From Secundilactobacillus silagincola (GTDB lineage: Bacteria > Bacillota > Bacilli > Lactobacillales > Lactobacillaceae): DNA of 64,000 nucleotides. Under the pieces are notes generated by a model. That model saw nothing but the letters and a program-made list of their open reading frames with translations. It did no database searches and was not told the DNA's origin. Made by a program: the position numbers and the translations under genes. The first letter of the stretch is position 1. Every line of letters begins with the position of its first letter. Of the stretch, positions 25,607-35,842 are shown piece by piece. The stretch lies in assembly GCF_002583405.1 (NCBI RefSeq), contig NZ_BCMJ01000005.1, positions 154,244 to 218,243 of the forward strand, given 5' to 3'.

Positions 25607-26323
25607 TTACTGCTTTGATTGGTCATCTTTCTTCTTAGTTAACACGGCTTGAATATCAGCCAACCGCGACTGACCATTTTCATAATACTTAGGGTCTAGC
25701 TGCTTGGCTTGCTCAAAGTATTCCGTCGCGTCCTCACCCATTACAACGGCGGCAATGCCCCGGTCGAACTGCGCGTGGCCATTCTTGGGATCGCTTGCCA
25801 GAGTTTTGTCATAGTACTTAGCGGCATCCTTAAAACTACCCACTGCTAGTAGATTATCCGCAATTAACTGGTTAACTTGTGGATCCTGCTGATGATTCTC
25901 CGCAGCTGTCAATGCGAATACCAGCGCTGTTTTATGGTCATTATTCCCCATATAACTCTGTGCCAGCATTAAATAAGCATCGCTTTTAAGTTTACTATCT
26001 TTAACCTTATTAAACTGTTCAATCGCCTTTTGGTATTCACCGGCTTCATAATAGACGTTTCCTAAGCCATACGTTAACGTATCCTTAGCAGCACGACTCT
26101 TATCAGCGAATAATCCCAACGCTTTCATCATGAGTTCCTCGGCTTGAGCATAACTCTTAAGGTTGACTAATAACGCCCCAAGATCGTAGTAAGTATGGTA
26201 GTTGTCCGGGTCGTCATCAATTTCTTGGATCAATCGATGTAATAACTGTTCTGATTCTTTTTGTTTTGCATCTCGCTCTGCTTTTTTTTGAGCAGCTTCT
26301 GTTTGGTTATTCGTTTCGGTCAT
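25607..26323 (-). CDS. Tetratricopeptide repeat protein
   Basis: 238 residues, cytosolic, no signal peptide. A charged Lys/Glu-rich N-terminus is followed by about five TPR-like helix pairs (YHTYYDLGALLVNLKSYAQAEELMMKAL; TYGLGNVYYEAGEYQKAIEQF; FDRGIAAVVMGEDATEYFEQAKQLDP). Such proteins are scaffolds; no partner can be read from the sequence. In many lactobacilli the gene precedes recD2, as here. ATG at 26323 with AGAGG upstream, 12 bp after the phosphatase gene. Confidence 0.88.
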   Translation of the reverse strand: MTETNNQTEAAQKKAERDAKQKESEQLLHRLIQEIDDDPDNYHTYYDLGALLVNLKSYAQAEELMMKALGLFADKSRAAKDTLTYGLGNVYYEAGEYQKAIEQFNKVKDSKLKSDAYLMLAQSYMGNNDHKTALVFALTAAENHQQDPQVNQLIADNLLAVGSFKDAAKYYDKTLASDPKNGHAQFDRGIAAVVMGEDATEYFEQAKQLDPKYYENGQSRLADIQAVLTKKKDDQSKQ

Positions 26324-26335
26324 AGTGTCGCCTCT

Positions 26336-26995
26336 CTAAATGGTGTCTGTTGCATCAAGTTTGCGTTTCAAATAATCGGTTTTATTCCAGGCAACTAACT
26401 GATAGTGTGCACCAGAATCATGTGTTTCTAAAATAGTCGTTGACGTGTTACTTAATCCGCCACGGTCTCGTAAATGCGCCAGTGGTGTCCCCAATAAGGC
26501 ATTGATCTCAGCATTAAGTGCGGCACCGTGACTCACTATCAGCACGTTTTGCTCATCGTTAGGATAATTCTTAACGATTGTTTGAATTGCGGGTGTCATC
26601 CGATCAATGAGTTCTTGGAAACTTTCACCGCCAATTTCAACTGGTCGATATTCAGCCGGCGCATTACGAAAAGCATCAAATTCTTCAGGAAAACGCGCCT
26701 GAGCTTCCTTGAATAACATGCCTTCCATTTTACCCAGATGGAACTCTTCTAACCGGCTCAGTAAACTCAGCGCTGGCCGACCCGGTAGATACTGACGCAC
26801 CGTCCTAGCTGTGTCCCGTGCCCGTTTAATTGGACTGGCGTAAACATGAGCAAATTTAAACTGTTTTAAGTAAGCCCCTGCTTGTTTAATCTCGTCATAA
26901 CTTTCCGGTAAGAGTGGTGAATCACCACCAGCACCCTGATAACGTGATTCAAGGTTCCACTCGGTTTTACCATGTCGTAAAAAAAATAATCTCAA
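26336..26995 (-). CDS. Histidine phosphatase family protein (phosphoglycerate-mutase-like)
   Basis: 219 residues of the branch 1 histidine phosphatase superfamily. The phosphohistidine motif FLRHGKTEWN is at residues 5-14, ASPIKRARDTA supplies the second Arg, and SHGAALN the second His. Substrate is uncertain; cofactor-dependent phosphoglycerate mutase itself is less likely because RHG is followed by a divergent lid. TTG start at 26995, set by GAGGG seven bases upstream; there is no ATG alternative. First gene of a phosphatase-TPR-recD2 unit, possibly continuing to prs. Confidence 0.9.
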   Translation of the reverse strand: MRLFFLRHGKTEWNLESRYQGAGGDSPLLPESYDEIKQAGAYLKQFKFAHVYASPIKRARDTARTVRQYLPGRPALSLLSRLEEFHLGKMEGMLFKEAQARFPEEFDAFRNAPAEYRPVEIGGESFQELIDRMTPAIQTIVKNYPNDEQNVLIVSHGAALNAEINALLGTPLAHLRDRGGLSNTSTTILETHDSGAHYQLVAWNKTDYLKRKLDATDTI

Positions 26996-27041
26996 TGTTC
27001 TTCCCTCTCAACTGATGATGGTAAAAAAATAAATCAGTACT

Positions 27042-27047
27042 ATTATG
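27042..27047 (-). promoter_or_regulatory. Possible promoter of the phosphatase-TPR-recD2 operon (-10 CATAAT)
   Basis: Minus-strand CATAAT with a weak TTGGTT 17 bp upstream that lies inside the mnmA terminator T-tract. Confidence 0.35.
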
Positions 27048-27064
27048 ACAGGTTAACTCAAAAA

Positions 27065-27100
27065 AACCAACCCAAGTTCAGCGAAGAACTCAAGCTGGTT
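27065..27100 (-). terminator. mnmA terminator
   Basis: AACCAACCCAAGTTC (27065-27079) folds on GAACTCAAGCTGGTT (27086-27100) with G-U pairs; seven T follow on the minus strand. Confidence 0.88.
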
Positions 27101-27110
27101 CGATAATTAT

Positions 27111-28250
<1,140 letters not shown>

Positions 28251-28307
28251 TCATAACAGATTCTGGAGAATCCACGAGTTGAAGGTCGCAAAAATCCAGT
28301 ATAAATG

Positions 28308-28336
28308 ATAATACACGCCAATCACTGCTATTGCAA
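28308..28336 (-). promoter_or_regulatory. Predicted mnmA promoter
   Basis: Minus strand: -35 TTGCAA (28331-28336), 17-bp spacer, -10 TATTAT (28308-28313). It lies immediately after the DUF1831 stop. Confidence 0.6.
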
Positions 28337-28340
28337 GCGT

Positions 28341-28688
28341 TTAGTCCTTCGCTGGCACGATGATTTCACGTTCTGCTAGGTTTTCCATGATGTAATGGAA
28401 CTGTTCGAGAAATGCGTCCTTACGTTCCATCTTGAAGATGTTAACCTCTCGTAGACCATTACCTGCCAAGGCAGCCATTTTAAAGCCACTTAAATCAGGG
28501 TTAACCGTGACTTTTAATTCAACAGTCGCACTATAGGGAGAAGTTGGATCTAAGGACCGCTTCAACGTAAAACTGCCGTTTTTGCTCTCAACGAAACCCA
28601 CGTCTCTGAGTGAAAACTTCTTGATGCCGTCACTAATTGTATAAGCTTGGTCATCACCCTGTAATTTAGATGTTCGATTAAATGCCAT
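28341..28688 (-). CDS. DUF1831 family protein
   Basis: 115 residues, cytosolic, function unknown; the family is typical of Lactobacillales and usually follows a cysteine desulfurase gene. Visible features: YTISDGIKKFSLRDVGFVESKNG, an SLDPTSPYSATVELKVTV strand region and the helix DAFLEQFHYIMENL near the end. ATG at 28688, one base after the desulfurase stop, with GAGGTG inside that gene, so translation is coupled. The linkage suggests a sulfur-transfer accessory role (inference). Confidence 0.85.
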   Translation of the reverse strand: MAFNRTSKLQGDDQAYTISDGIKKFSLRDVGFVESKNGSFTLKRSLDPTSPYSATVELKVTVNPDLSGFKMAALAGNGLREVNIFKMERKDAFLEQFHYIMENLAEREIIVPAKD

Positions 28689-28689
28689 C

Positions 28690-29853
28690 TTACTTCACCT
28701 CACTGCGTGCCTTTACGCGAGACACAATTTTTGAAATATTGGTTACCAGCGCTGAAATATCTTTTTCAGTCGTGTAACGACCGAAACTGATCCGAATCGA
28801 TTCTGAAATTCGTGGACTATCTTCACCAAACATAGCCGTTAACACGTGAGAAGGTTCGATTGAACCCGCCGTGCAGGCTGAACCACCGGATACCGCGATA
28901 CCAGCTAAATCGAGGTTCGTTTGCATGACGTAAGTTGAAATGCCTTTGATCCAAAGATTCAAAACGTGTTGCAGATTGTTTCGATCTAACGAACCGTTAA
29001 CTTCGAAATCGACGCCTGCATCCGTTAAACCCTTAACGATTTCCTGCTTAAACTGATAGTATTTAGCTTGCCGATGCGCTTTTTCCTCAGTGGTGATCGT
29101 CTTCACAGCAGCTGCCATACCAGCGATTCCTGGCACGTTTTCGGTACCGGCACGCCGCTTTTCTTCCTGGTCGCCACCCTTAACAAAACTAGGAAAGTTG
29201 ATCCCTGTTTTACGATATAAAAAGCCGACCATTTTTGGACCGTTGATCTTATGTGCAGAGGTGGACAACATGTCAATATGATCGCGCTTAACATCGATAT
29301 CCAGTAAGCCATATGCCTGAACAGCATCCGTGTGGAACCAAGCTTGATGATCTTTTAGTAATTCACCAATTTCGTGAATCGGCATATGCGTGCCAACCTC
29401 ATTATTACCCGTCATAATCGTGACTAAAATCGTGTCGTCGCGTAAAGCCTGTTTAAAATCATCCAAACTGATTTGGCCGTTTTCGTCAACGGGCAAGTAA
29501 GTGACTTCAAAGCCTTGCTCTTCCAAAAAGTGCAGTGGCTTCAAAACCGCTTCGTGCTCAACTGCGGTGGTAATAATGTGCTTACCCAGTGACTGGCGAG
29601 CATATGCCGTTTGCATAATCGCCGTATTATCACTTTCAGTGCCACCACTTGTAAAAATAATCTCATCTTCGTCAGCATTAATACTTTGAGCAATCACTTG
29701 CCGACTGTTTTCGAGCACCGTATGTGACTGACGTCCTAAACCATATAAAGTTGACGCGTTCCCATAAACATTCTGCAGCTTATCCGTCATCTCAGCGAGA
29801 ACTTCCTCTGAAATTGGGGTAGTAGCCGCATTATCTAAATAAATTTCTTCCAC
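28690..29853 (-). CDS. Cysteine desulfurase (IscS/NifS family)
   Basis: PLP enzyme that takes sulfur from cysteine as an enzyme persulfide for thio-tRNA and cofactor synthesis. 387 residues: YLDNAATTP at the N-terminus, SGGTESDN, HTDAVQ, PLP Lys202 (SAHKINGPK), catalytic Cys327 in a SACTAGS loop. GTG at 29853 chosen because GAAGGGG lies eight bases upstream; the longer in-frame TTG start would put that site inside the gene. Clustered with DUF1831 and mnmA, consistent with delivering sulfur to MnmA. Confidence 0.94.
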   Translation of the reverse strand: MEEIYLDNAATTPISEEVLAEMTDKLQNVYGNASTLYGLGRQSHTVLENSRQVIAQSINADEDEIIFTSGGTESDNTAIMQTAYARQSLGKHIITTAVEHEAVLKPLHFLEEQGFEVTYLPVDENGQISLDDFKQALRDDTILVTIMTGNNEVGTHMPIHEIGELLKDHQAWFHTDAVQAYGLLDIDVKRDHIDMLSTSAHKINGPKMVGFLYRKTGINFPSFVKGGDQEEKRRAGTENVPGIAGMAAAVKTITTEEKAHRQAKYYQFKQEIVKGLTDAGVDFEVNGSLDRNNLQHVLNLWIKGISTYVMQTNLDLAGIAVSGGSACTAGSIEPSHVLTAMFGEDSPRISESIRISFGRYTTEKDISALVTNISKIVSRVKARSEVK

Positions 29854-29874
29854 GTTAAAAACCCCTTCTATCAA

Positions 29875-30561
29875 TTAAGCTGCAAACAAAGCCAGTAACA
29901 TTTGAGCTGAACGCTTACCAGCCTCAATAATAAAGTCGTCAAAGCTGACACCAGCATTCTCATCGCCAACATCAGACATGGCCCGAACGACCACGTAAGG
30001 TGTGTTGAACTGATGAGCAACTTGACCAACCGCAGCCCCTTCCATTTCACTGGATAAGGCATCTGGAAAATGTTTTAAAATTTGTTCAACTGCTTCATGA
30101 CTGGCAATAAACTGGTCACCAGAAACGATCAAACCAGTCTTAACGTTCAAGCCAGTGGATTCAGCAGCTTTTTCTAAACGTGCAACCCACTCTTTGTCAG
30201 CATCAAAACGAGCTGGCTGTCCCGGAAGTTGACCGTAAACGTAATCGAACGCCCGCGCATCAACATCATGGTAAGCAGTTTGAGTAGACAAAACCACGTC
30301 ACCCACGTGCAGTCCCTTACCAATCCCACCAGCAGAACCAGAATTAATCACCACGTCCACGTGGAACTTGGTGATCAACAGTGCTGTGGTCAGACCTGCT
30401 TGAACTTTACCGATCCCAGAACGAACTAAAATCACTTCTTGGTCGTTAATGGTCCCTTGGTAAAATGACACGCCTGAAATATCAACGACATAATCGTGAA
30501 CCAGCGCTTTTTTCAACGTTTCAATTTCTTCATCCATGGCGCATAAAATACCATATTTCAT
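29875..30561 (-). CDS. mtnN: 5'-methylthioadenosine/S-adenosylhomocysteine nucleosidase
   Basis: Hydrolyses MTA and SAH, feeding the activated methyl cycle and, with LuxS, AI-2 production. 228 residues with Glu12, Glu174 (SSEMEGAA) and catalytic Asp197 (AMSDVGDEN) at the same numbers as in E. coli, plus GSAGGIGKGLHVGDVV. ATG at 30561 behind GAGGG. Fourth gene in the csp-nudix-membrane protein-mtnN-desulfurase-DUF1831 run. Confidence 0.96.
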   Translation of the reverse strand: MKYGILCAMDEEIETLKKALVHDYVVDISGVSFYQGTINDQEVILVRSGIGKVQAGLTTALLITKFHVDVVINSGSAGGIGKGLHVGDVVLSTQTAYHDVDARAFDYVYGQLPGQPARFDADKEWVARLEKAAESTGLNVKTGLIVSGDQFIASHEAVEQILKHFPDALSSEMEGAAVGQVAHQFNTPYVVVRAMSDVGDENAGVSFDDFIIEAGKRSAQMLLALFAA

Positions 30562-30584
30562 AATATTGCCCTCACTTTATCAGT

Positions 30585-30890
30585 TTAAAATTCAACAAAA
30601 AATAGGATTAAAAAGACCGCAATAATTCCCAAAACTAACCAAAAAATAGCCCAATTTAAACGGCGCTTCAAACGGTTAATTTTATCCGTTACTGCCGCTT
30701 CTTCCTGTTCTGGATCATATTCTGGTTCACTATGTTCTTTGGCATAACGTCTTTCCGCCTTCAACCGCTCACGGTCACGTCGGTCAAACTCTTCTTGCTT
30801 ACGACGTTGTTCTTCCCGATAAGCACTGCGGCTCAAAGGACGTCCATCGTTATCTGACCGATCATCATCTTGATATGCGATATGCTTCAC
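30585..30890 (-). CDS. Small C-terminally anchored membrane protein of unknown function
   Basis: 101 residues. An extremely charged N-terminal two thirds (RSAYREEQRRKQEEFDRRD, ERLKAERRYAKEHSEPEYD) is probably a long helix. One transmembrane segment at about residues 80-98 (AIFWLVLGIIAVFLILFF) ends three residues from the C-terminus, a tail-anchor layout with the charged part in the cytosol. GTG start directly follows the Nudix stop (TAG-GTG), so it depends on coupling. Lactobacillar orthologues exist in the same place, but no function is known to me. Confidence 0.75.
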   Translation of the reverse strand: MKHIAYQDDDRSDNDGRPLSRSAYREEQRRKQEEFDRRDRERLKAERRYAKEHSEPEYDPEQEEAAVTDKINRLKRRLNWAIFWLVLGIIAVFLILFFVEF

Positions 30891-31442
30891 CTACTTCTTT
30901 AATGCCATCATTTCAAAACGCCAAACGGCCATCACCGTTTTAGCGTCTTCGATTTCACCATTATCAACCATCGTTCTTAACTCATCTACCGAATAAGCCT
31001 TAATTGTCAGGTTTTCACCTTGATCACGAGGTAATTCCGATTGGACTGGCTGTAAATCAGTTGCTAAGTATAACGTCATATATTCATCTGAAAAACCAAC
31101 CGAAGAATAGAAACCGGCTAGTCGTTCTAAATGATTAGGGTGTAAGCGAATTTCTTCATTTAATTCCCTAATAGCGGCATGTTTAGGATCCGCATCATCG
31201 CGTTGATCCAGTTTTCCCGCTGGAATTTCCAACGTGCTGCGACCAATTGGTGAACGCCACTGACGAACTAAAATCATTTTATTTTCGTCCGTAATCGCCA
31301 TAACCGCTACAGCCCCAGAGTGATGCACGATTTCACGGTAAGCCTTTTTACCGTTTGGTAACTCAACCGTTTGCCGTTCAACATTAATAATGGCGCCATC
31401 GTAAATAGCGTCATGTGCCACGACTTTTTCTTCTAAATTCAT
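30891..31442 (-). CDS. Nudix hydrolase, ADP-ribose pyrophosphatase type
   Basis: Probably hydrolyses ADP-ribose or related nucleoside diphosphate sugars. 183 residues. The Nudix box is divergent: the catalytic RELNEE core is intact, but the loop before it is one residue longer, the upstream Glu is Asp, and the Gly after EE is Arg (NEEIRL). Upstream REIVHHSGAVAVMA and VRQWRSPIGRSTLEIPAG are typical of the ADP-ribose group. ATG at 31442 with AGGGA seven bases upstream; 29 bp after the cold-shock gene. Confidence 0.9.
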   Translation of the reverse strand: MNLEEKVVAHDAIYDGAIINVERQTVELPNGKKAYREIVHHSGAVAVMAITDENKMILVRQWRSPIGRSTLEIPAGKLDQRDDADPKHAAIRELNEEIRLHPNHLERLAGFYSSVGFSDEYMTLYLATDLQPVQSELPRDQGENLTIKAYSVDELRTMVDNGEIEDAKTVMAVWRFEMMALKK

Positions 31443-31471
31443 TCAATCATCCCTTGTTAGTCACTCTTGCA

Positions 31472-31702
31472 CTACTCTTCAGAATCAGAAGTCTTTTCTT
31501 CTCGAACAGACCGTACACGTGCTGCCATTGGTCCTTTTTGGCCTTCAACAATGACGAATTCGACTTCTTGACCCGGCGTTAATTTCTTGAACCCGGCCAT
31601 TTCAATTCCCGTATAGTGAACAAAAACCGATTCACCCGCTTCACTTTTGATGAAGCCAAAACCGTTCTGTTCGTTATAGCGTTCTACTTTTCCCTTTATC
31701 AT
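31472..31702 (-). CDS. Cold-shock domain protein
   Basis: 76-residue OB-fold RNA chaperone. RNP1 (GFGFIK) and RNP2 (VFVHY) are present, but the rest (GKVERYNEQN, GPMAARV) is more distant from classical CspA than usual, and the tail is acidic (EEKTSDSEE). ATG at 31702 behind GGAG. The mRNA leader is about 155 nt, which is a common feature of cold-regulated csp genes. First gene of a six-gene run. Confidence 0.88.
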   Translation of the reverse strand: MIKGKVERYNEQNGFGFIKSEAGESVFVHYTGIEMAGFKKLTPGQEVEFVIVEGQKGPMAARVRSVREEKTSDSEE

Positions 31703-31861
31703 ACTGCCACTCCATTCAAGTTGCGATCATCATTTAGTTTTAAAACATCATTTTTCTTGAAAATTAAGTAGCGTCATCTTAATCCCAACCACCATTAACT
31801 TCACCATGAAACAACCTTGTTTCGGTTAAACAGCAGTATAAAATGAAATAACTCGCTTTTT

Positions 31862-31891
31862 ATTCTAAACTACCAAGCCTATTTAAATCAA
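31862..31891 (-). promoter_or_regulatory. Predicted promoter of the cold-shock gene operon
   Basis: Minus strand: -35 TTGATT (31886-31891), 18-bp spacer, -10 TAGAAT (31862-31867). The remaining 314 bp between the cold-shock gene and ileS hold a long leader with a GAAACAA/TTGTTTC hairpin (31808-31823) and the ileS terminator; no ORF is supported there. Confidence 0.5.
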
Positions 31892-31955
31892 GGTAACGGT
31901 TCTCGTAAAGCGAAACTATTAACAAAAAATTGACGATTAATTGGCACCAAAAACT

Positions 31956-31998
31956 AAAAAACGGGAATGAGGCGTACATCAGTCGTCCCATTCTCGTT
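31956..31998 (-). terminator. ileS terminator
   Basis: AACGGGAATG (31960-31969) folds on CATTCTCGTT (31989-31998) with one mismatch and a GC-rich inner part; six T follow on the minus strand. Confidence 0.85.
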
Positions 31999-32016
31999 CT
32001 TATTTTAATTTAAAAA

Positions 32017-34821
32017 TTACTTTTCGTCGAAATCTACGCCAACCGTTTCTGGGTACTCTGCACGCACAATCTTGGCGCAGCGATCACAGAAGTGAGGGTA
32101 GTCCTTGTCATCGCCGACCGTTTCACGAGTCATCCGACAACGTTCACAAACTTCGCCATCCGCTTCTGCAACAACAACGGCAACACCATCGTTAAAGTTT
32201 TCAGCATCTGCAGGGGCATCTGCCATTGAAGCAACCGTTAATCCAGATACCAACAGTACCTGACGAACATCAGTATCTAGGTCATTCAATAGCTTAGTCT
32301 GTTTGTCATCCAAATATAAGGTTAACTTGGCTTCGGAAGCCTTCCCAATCAGTTTTTGATCACGAGCTTCTTCCAAAGACTTCAAGACATCGGAACGTAA
32401 TTCCATGAAGGCATCCCAGTTAGCCACTAACTGTTCTTCATTGTTAAAGTGTTGAACAGTTGGCATTTCAGCTAATTGCGCGTAATCTTCAGGTTCCTTC
32501 AGGAATGGCCAAATTTCTTCTGCCGTATGTGGCAAAATTGGTGTCAGCAACTTCGTCATCCCTGCCGCGATGTCATAAAGAACGGTCTGCATTGAACGCC
32601 GTGAATGACTATCCTTAGCATCAATATACAGGATATCCTTAGCAAAGTCTAAGTAGAAAGCTGAGAGGTCAGAAATCACAAAGTTCATTAATTCCTTGTA
32701 AATATCCAAGAAATCGTATTGATCGTAGTGGCCTTTGACGCTTTCAACAAATTGGTTAAACTGTGCCAGCATATACTTGTCGGCAGAAGCTAAGTCTTCA
32801 ACAGGTACCGCATCGGTCTTTGGATCGAAGTCACTGGTGTTAGCCAGCATGTACCGCATAGTGTTTCTGATCTTCTTATAAGAATCAGAAATCTTCGTGA
32901 AGGCATCCATTGAAACCCGCACATCAGCGCTACTATCAACGGAAGCAACCCACAGACGGACGATTTCAGCCCCCATCTTCTTAATAACTTCTGAAGGTGC
33001 AATCGTGTTACCTAATGATTTACTCATCTTATGGCCTTCGCCATCAAGGGTAAAGCCTTGTGACAACACTGCCTTGTAAGGTGCATGACCTGAAACGGCA
33101 ACACTAGTAATCAAACTGGAGTTGAACCAGCCACGGTATTGATCTGAACCTTCAAGGTAGATGTCAGCTGGGTATTCCAACTCTGGTCGTTCAACCAGTA
33201 CACCCTGATGAGATGAACCAGAATCAAACCAAACATCCATAATGTCAGTTTCTTTAGTAAATTTACCGTTTGGTGAATGTGGTGATGTAAAGCCTTCTGG
33301 TAATAAGTCCTTAGCATCGCGATCAAACCAAACATCTGAACCGTACTTCTCAAATAATTGAGCCACGTGTTCAATGGTCTCTGGCGTAATGATAGCTTCA
33401 CCATCTTCACCGTAGAAAATTGGTAGCGGAACGCCCCAAACACGTTGACGTGAAATGACCCAGTCGCCACGATCACGAATCATGTTGTGCAGACGTTTCT
33501 TCCCCCAATCTGGGAAGAACTGAACGTCGTCAATAGCTGCCAAGATTTCATCGCGCATCTTATCAACTGACGCAAACCATTGCGGTGTGGCACGGAAAAT
33601 AACCGGTTTCTTAGTCCGCCAATCAAATGGGTAACTATGCTTATAAGGCATGTAGTCTAGCATCAGACCAGCTTCTTTTAACTTATCCAACGAAATCTTG
33701 TTGGCGTCATCGTAGAAAACACCTTCAAAATCGGGACCAGCTTCACTGGTCATATAACCCTTATCATCAACTGGGACAATAACATCGAGGCCGTATTTTT
33801 TACCGACATTGAAGTCATCTTCCCCAAGACCAGGAGCGGTATGAACAAGTCCAGTACCATCATCCAAGGTAACGAAATCACCTAACATGGTAACCAACTT
33901 GCGTTCTGGATAGAATGGATGTTGTGTCAAAGTCCGGTCGAGTTCCTTACCCTTAACAACTTTCAGAGTTTTAACGTCTTCCCAACCGAATTTTTCGGCA
34001 CACTGATCAACTAATTCAGTTGCTAAAACAAACTTGCGGTCATCGTCTTTAGGCTGAACAACGGAGTAATCAAAATCGGCACCAACTGTGATCCCTGCTG
34101 AAGCGGGAATCGTCCATGGCGTCGTTGTCCAAACAACCATGTATGTATTGTCGTTTTCCAAGACGCCCTTGCCATCAACCACTTGTTCGCCGTAGTAGGC
34201 TGAAGGCGAAGTAACATCGTGATATTCAACTTCGGCCTCAGCCATTGCTGATTCAGATGACCATGACCAGTAAACTGGTTTTCTACCCTTAAAAATCAAG
34301 CCACGTTTAGCAAAGGCACCAAAAACCCGAACTTCTTGCGCTTCAAATTCTGGTTTTAACGTTAAGTATGGATCATCCCAGTCACCAGCAACGCCTAAGC
34401 GCTTAAATTCTTCACGTTGATGATCAACTTGTTCCAAAGCGTATTTCCGGCATAACTTTCGGAATTCAACCGTAGACATCTTCTTACGGTCGTAACCCTG
34501 TTGCGTTAACTTTTGCTCGATTGGCAAACCATGGGTGTCCCATCCTGGAACGTACGGTGCCCGAAAACCATTCATTGACTTATAACGGACGATAAAGTCC
34601 TTCGAAATCTTGTTCAATGCATGACCCATATGAATATCACCGTTAGCATATGGTGGGCCATCATGTAAGATAAACGTTGGCTTACCTTCGTTTAATTTTT
34701 GTCGCAATTGGTACACTTTGTTATCAGCCCAAGCCTTTTGACGTTCAGCTTCTTTGACTGGTAAATTACCGCGCATTTTGAACTTGGTCTTACCCAAATT
34801 CAGTGTGTCTTTTACCCGCAA
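32017..34821 (-). CDS. ileS: Isoleucyl-tRNA synthetase
   Basis: Class I aminoacyl-tRNA synthetase charging tRNA-Ile, with an editing domain for valine. 934 residues: HMGH motif in [21 protein letters not shown] in [12 protein letters not shown], and the C-terminal zinc site CERC-CDRC. This layout is the bacterial type 1 (mupirocin-sensitive) form. TTG start at 34821 ([11 protein letters not shown]), placed by GGAGGG eight bases upstream. Preceded by a T-box leader and by divIVA, the conserved end of the division cluster. Confidence 0.98.
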   Translation of the reverse strand: MRVKDTLNLGKTKFKMRGNLPVKEAERQKAWADNKVYQLRQKLNEGKPTFILHDGPPYANGDIHMGHALNKISKDFIVRYKSMNGFRAPYVPGWDTHGLPIEQKLTQQGYDRKKMSTVEFRKLCRKYALEQVDHQREEFKRLGVAGDWDDPYLTLKPEFEAQEVRVFGAFAKRGLIFKGRKPVYWSWSSESAMAEAEVEYHDVTSPSAYYGEQVVDGKGVLENDNTYMVVWTTTPWTIPASAGITVGADFDYSVVQPKDDDRKFVLATELVDQCAEKFGWEDVKTLKVVKGKELDRTLTQHPFYPERKLVTMLGDFVTLDDGTGLVHTAPGLGEDDFNVGKKYGLDVIVPVDDKGYMTSEAGPDFEGVFYDDANKISLDKLKEAGLMLDYMPYKHSYPFDWRTKKPVIFRATPQWFASVDKMRDEILAAIDDVQFFPDWGKKRLHNMIRDRGDWVISRQRVWGVPLPIFYGEDGEAIITPETIEHVAQLFEKYGSDVWFDRDAKDLLPEGFTSPHSPNGKFTKETDIMDVWFDSGSSHQGVLVERPELEYPADIYLEGSDQYRGWFNSSLITSVAVSGHAPYKAVLSQGFTLDGEGHKMSKSLGNTIAPSEVIKKMGAEIVRLWVASVDSSADVRVSMDAFTKISDSYKKIRNTMRYMLANTSDFDPKTDAVPVEDLASADKYMLAQFNQFVESVKGHYDQYDFLDIYKELMNFVISDLSAFYLDFAKDILYIDAKDSHSRRSMQTVLYDIAAGMTKLLTPILPHTAEEIWPFLKEPEDYAQLAEMPTVQHFNNEEQLVANWDAFMELRSDVLKSLEEARDQKLIGKASEAKLTLYLDDKQTKLLNDLDTDVRQVLLVSGLTVASMADAPADAENFNDGVAVVVAEADGEVCERCRMTRETVGDDKDYPHFCDRCAKIVRAEYPETVGVDFDEK

Positions 34822-34851
34822 TTAGGGTCCCTCCTCGAATTATTAGATGGT

Positions 34852-35075
34852 ACAAAAAAAGGCCTCACCCAAGGGACGAAGTCTTCGTGGTACCACCCAA
34901 TTTTAGAATCAATAACTCTCTTATCTTAGCCGTTAACGGAGCCGACCCGTTCTGACTTACGTTTCAGTCAGACAGCTAGAAGATGATCTGCATAGCAACA
35001 GGGGTTACCGGATTTCCATCATCACACCGGCTCGCTGAAACTTATTACTATGCTTTCTGTTCTCCATACCGCTTT
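34852..35075 (-). promoter_or_regulatory. T-box riboswitch controlling ileS
   Basis: The minus-strand leader has the T-box core TGGGTGGTACCACG (34886-34899). A competing terminator (CTTCGTCC pairing with GGGTGAGG, 34862-34880 region) is followed by seven T. Upstream, a CTGACT/AGTCAG stem (stem III) and a stem I distal part of the usual type (GCGAGCCGG to CCGGTA) are seen. Two ATC triplets at 34982-34987 near the 3' base of stem I are candidate Ile specifiers; I cannot assign it firmly. Uncharged tRNA-Ile should stabilise the antiterminator and allow ileS expression. Confidence 0.9.
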
Positions 35076-35090
35076 AAATTTAACTGCAGG

Positions 35091-35819
35091 CTACTTGTTA
35101 GAATCATCAGTATTATCATCATCAGGAAAAATAACAACCGTCTCAGTCTGCTGATCCTTATTAGGATCAACTGGCTGATCAGCATCATAAATCTCATCCG
35201 ATGAATCTGACGAATCAGACTGATCATCTGCCTGTGAAGTCGAGTTTACGCCATCATCATTCTCATTGTCAACCCCGTTCTGCTTAATTGCAGCCTGAAT
35301 ATCATCATAAGTTGATGAACCATCATCTTTAAGCAGATTATCCCAGCTATCACTCTTAATTTCTGCCAACTGACTTTCAAGCATAACTTGCAAACGTTGA
35401 CGAAAAACCCGGGTACTCTTCTTCAGATCATCCGTTTCAACAGCTAGGTTTTGGGCCCTCTTAGAAGCTTCAGAAATTAAATGGTTAGCCTTGTCAGCAG
35501 CTTCACTAATAGTATCCGTAGCTTGCTTCTGTGCTTCCTGATTAATGATTTCAGCTTCTTTTTGAGAGTTAGACTTTACCTTATCAGCAGCCTCTTGGGC
35601 CACAATAATTGACTGATTCAACGAATCTTTCAAATCGTTAAAATATTTCAGCTTTTCTTCTGCAGAATTTAACTGATCCGTCAACTTCTTGTTCTGATCT
35701 AAAGTAATCTGATAATCCTTAATAATCTGCTCTAAAAAGTCATTAACTTCATCAACATTATATCCCCGTAACTTAGTTGAAAACTCTTTATTATGAATGT
35801 CTAATGGGCTAAGTACCAT
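35091..35819 (-). CDS. divIVA: Cell division initiation protein DivIVA
   Basis: Peripheral membrane protein that senses negative curvature at poles and septa and positions other proteins. 242 residues. The conserved lipid-binding N-terminus (PLDIHNKEFSTKLRGYNVDEVNDFLE) is followed by long coiled coils (40-165) and an acidic, Asp/Ser-rich tail (DDQSDSSDSSDE, then DDDNTDD) that is probably disordered. ATG at 35819, GGAGG eight bases upstream. Last gene of the division cluster before ileS. Confidence 0.95.
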   Translation of the reverse strand: MVLSPLDIHNKEFSTKLRGYNVDEVNDFLEQIIKDYQITLDQNKKLTDQLNSAEEKLKYFNDLKDSLNQSIIVAQEAADKVKSNSQKEAEIINQEAQKQATDTISEAADKANHLISEASKRAQNLAVETDDLKKSTRVFRQRLQVMLESQLAEIKSDSWDNLLKDDGSSTYDDIQAAIKQNGVDNENDDGVNSTSQADDQSDSSDSSDEIYDADQPVDPNKDQQTETVVIFPDDDNTDDSNK

Positions 35820-35842
35820 AACTTGTTCCTCCCCGATTGCAA

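Noticed and set aside
33111..33476. Minus-strand open frame of 121 codons
   Set aside because: Lies out of frame inside ileS, whose conserved protein covers the region.
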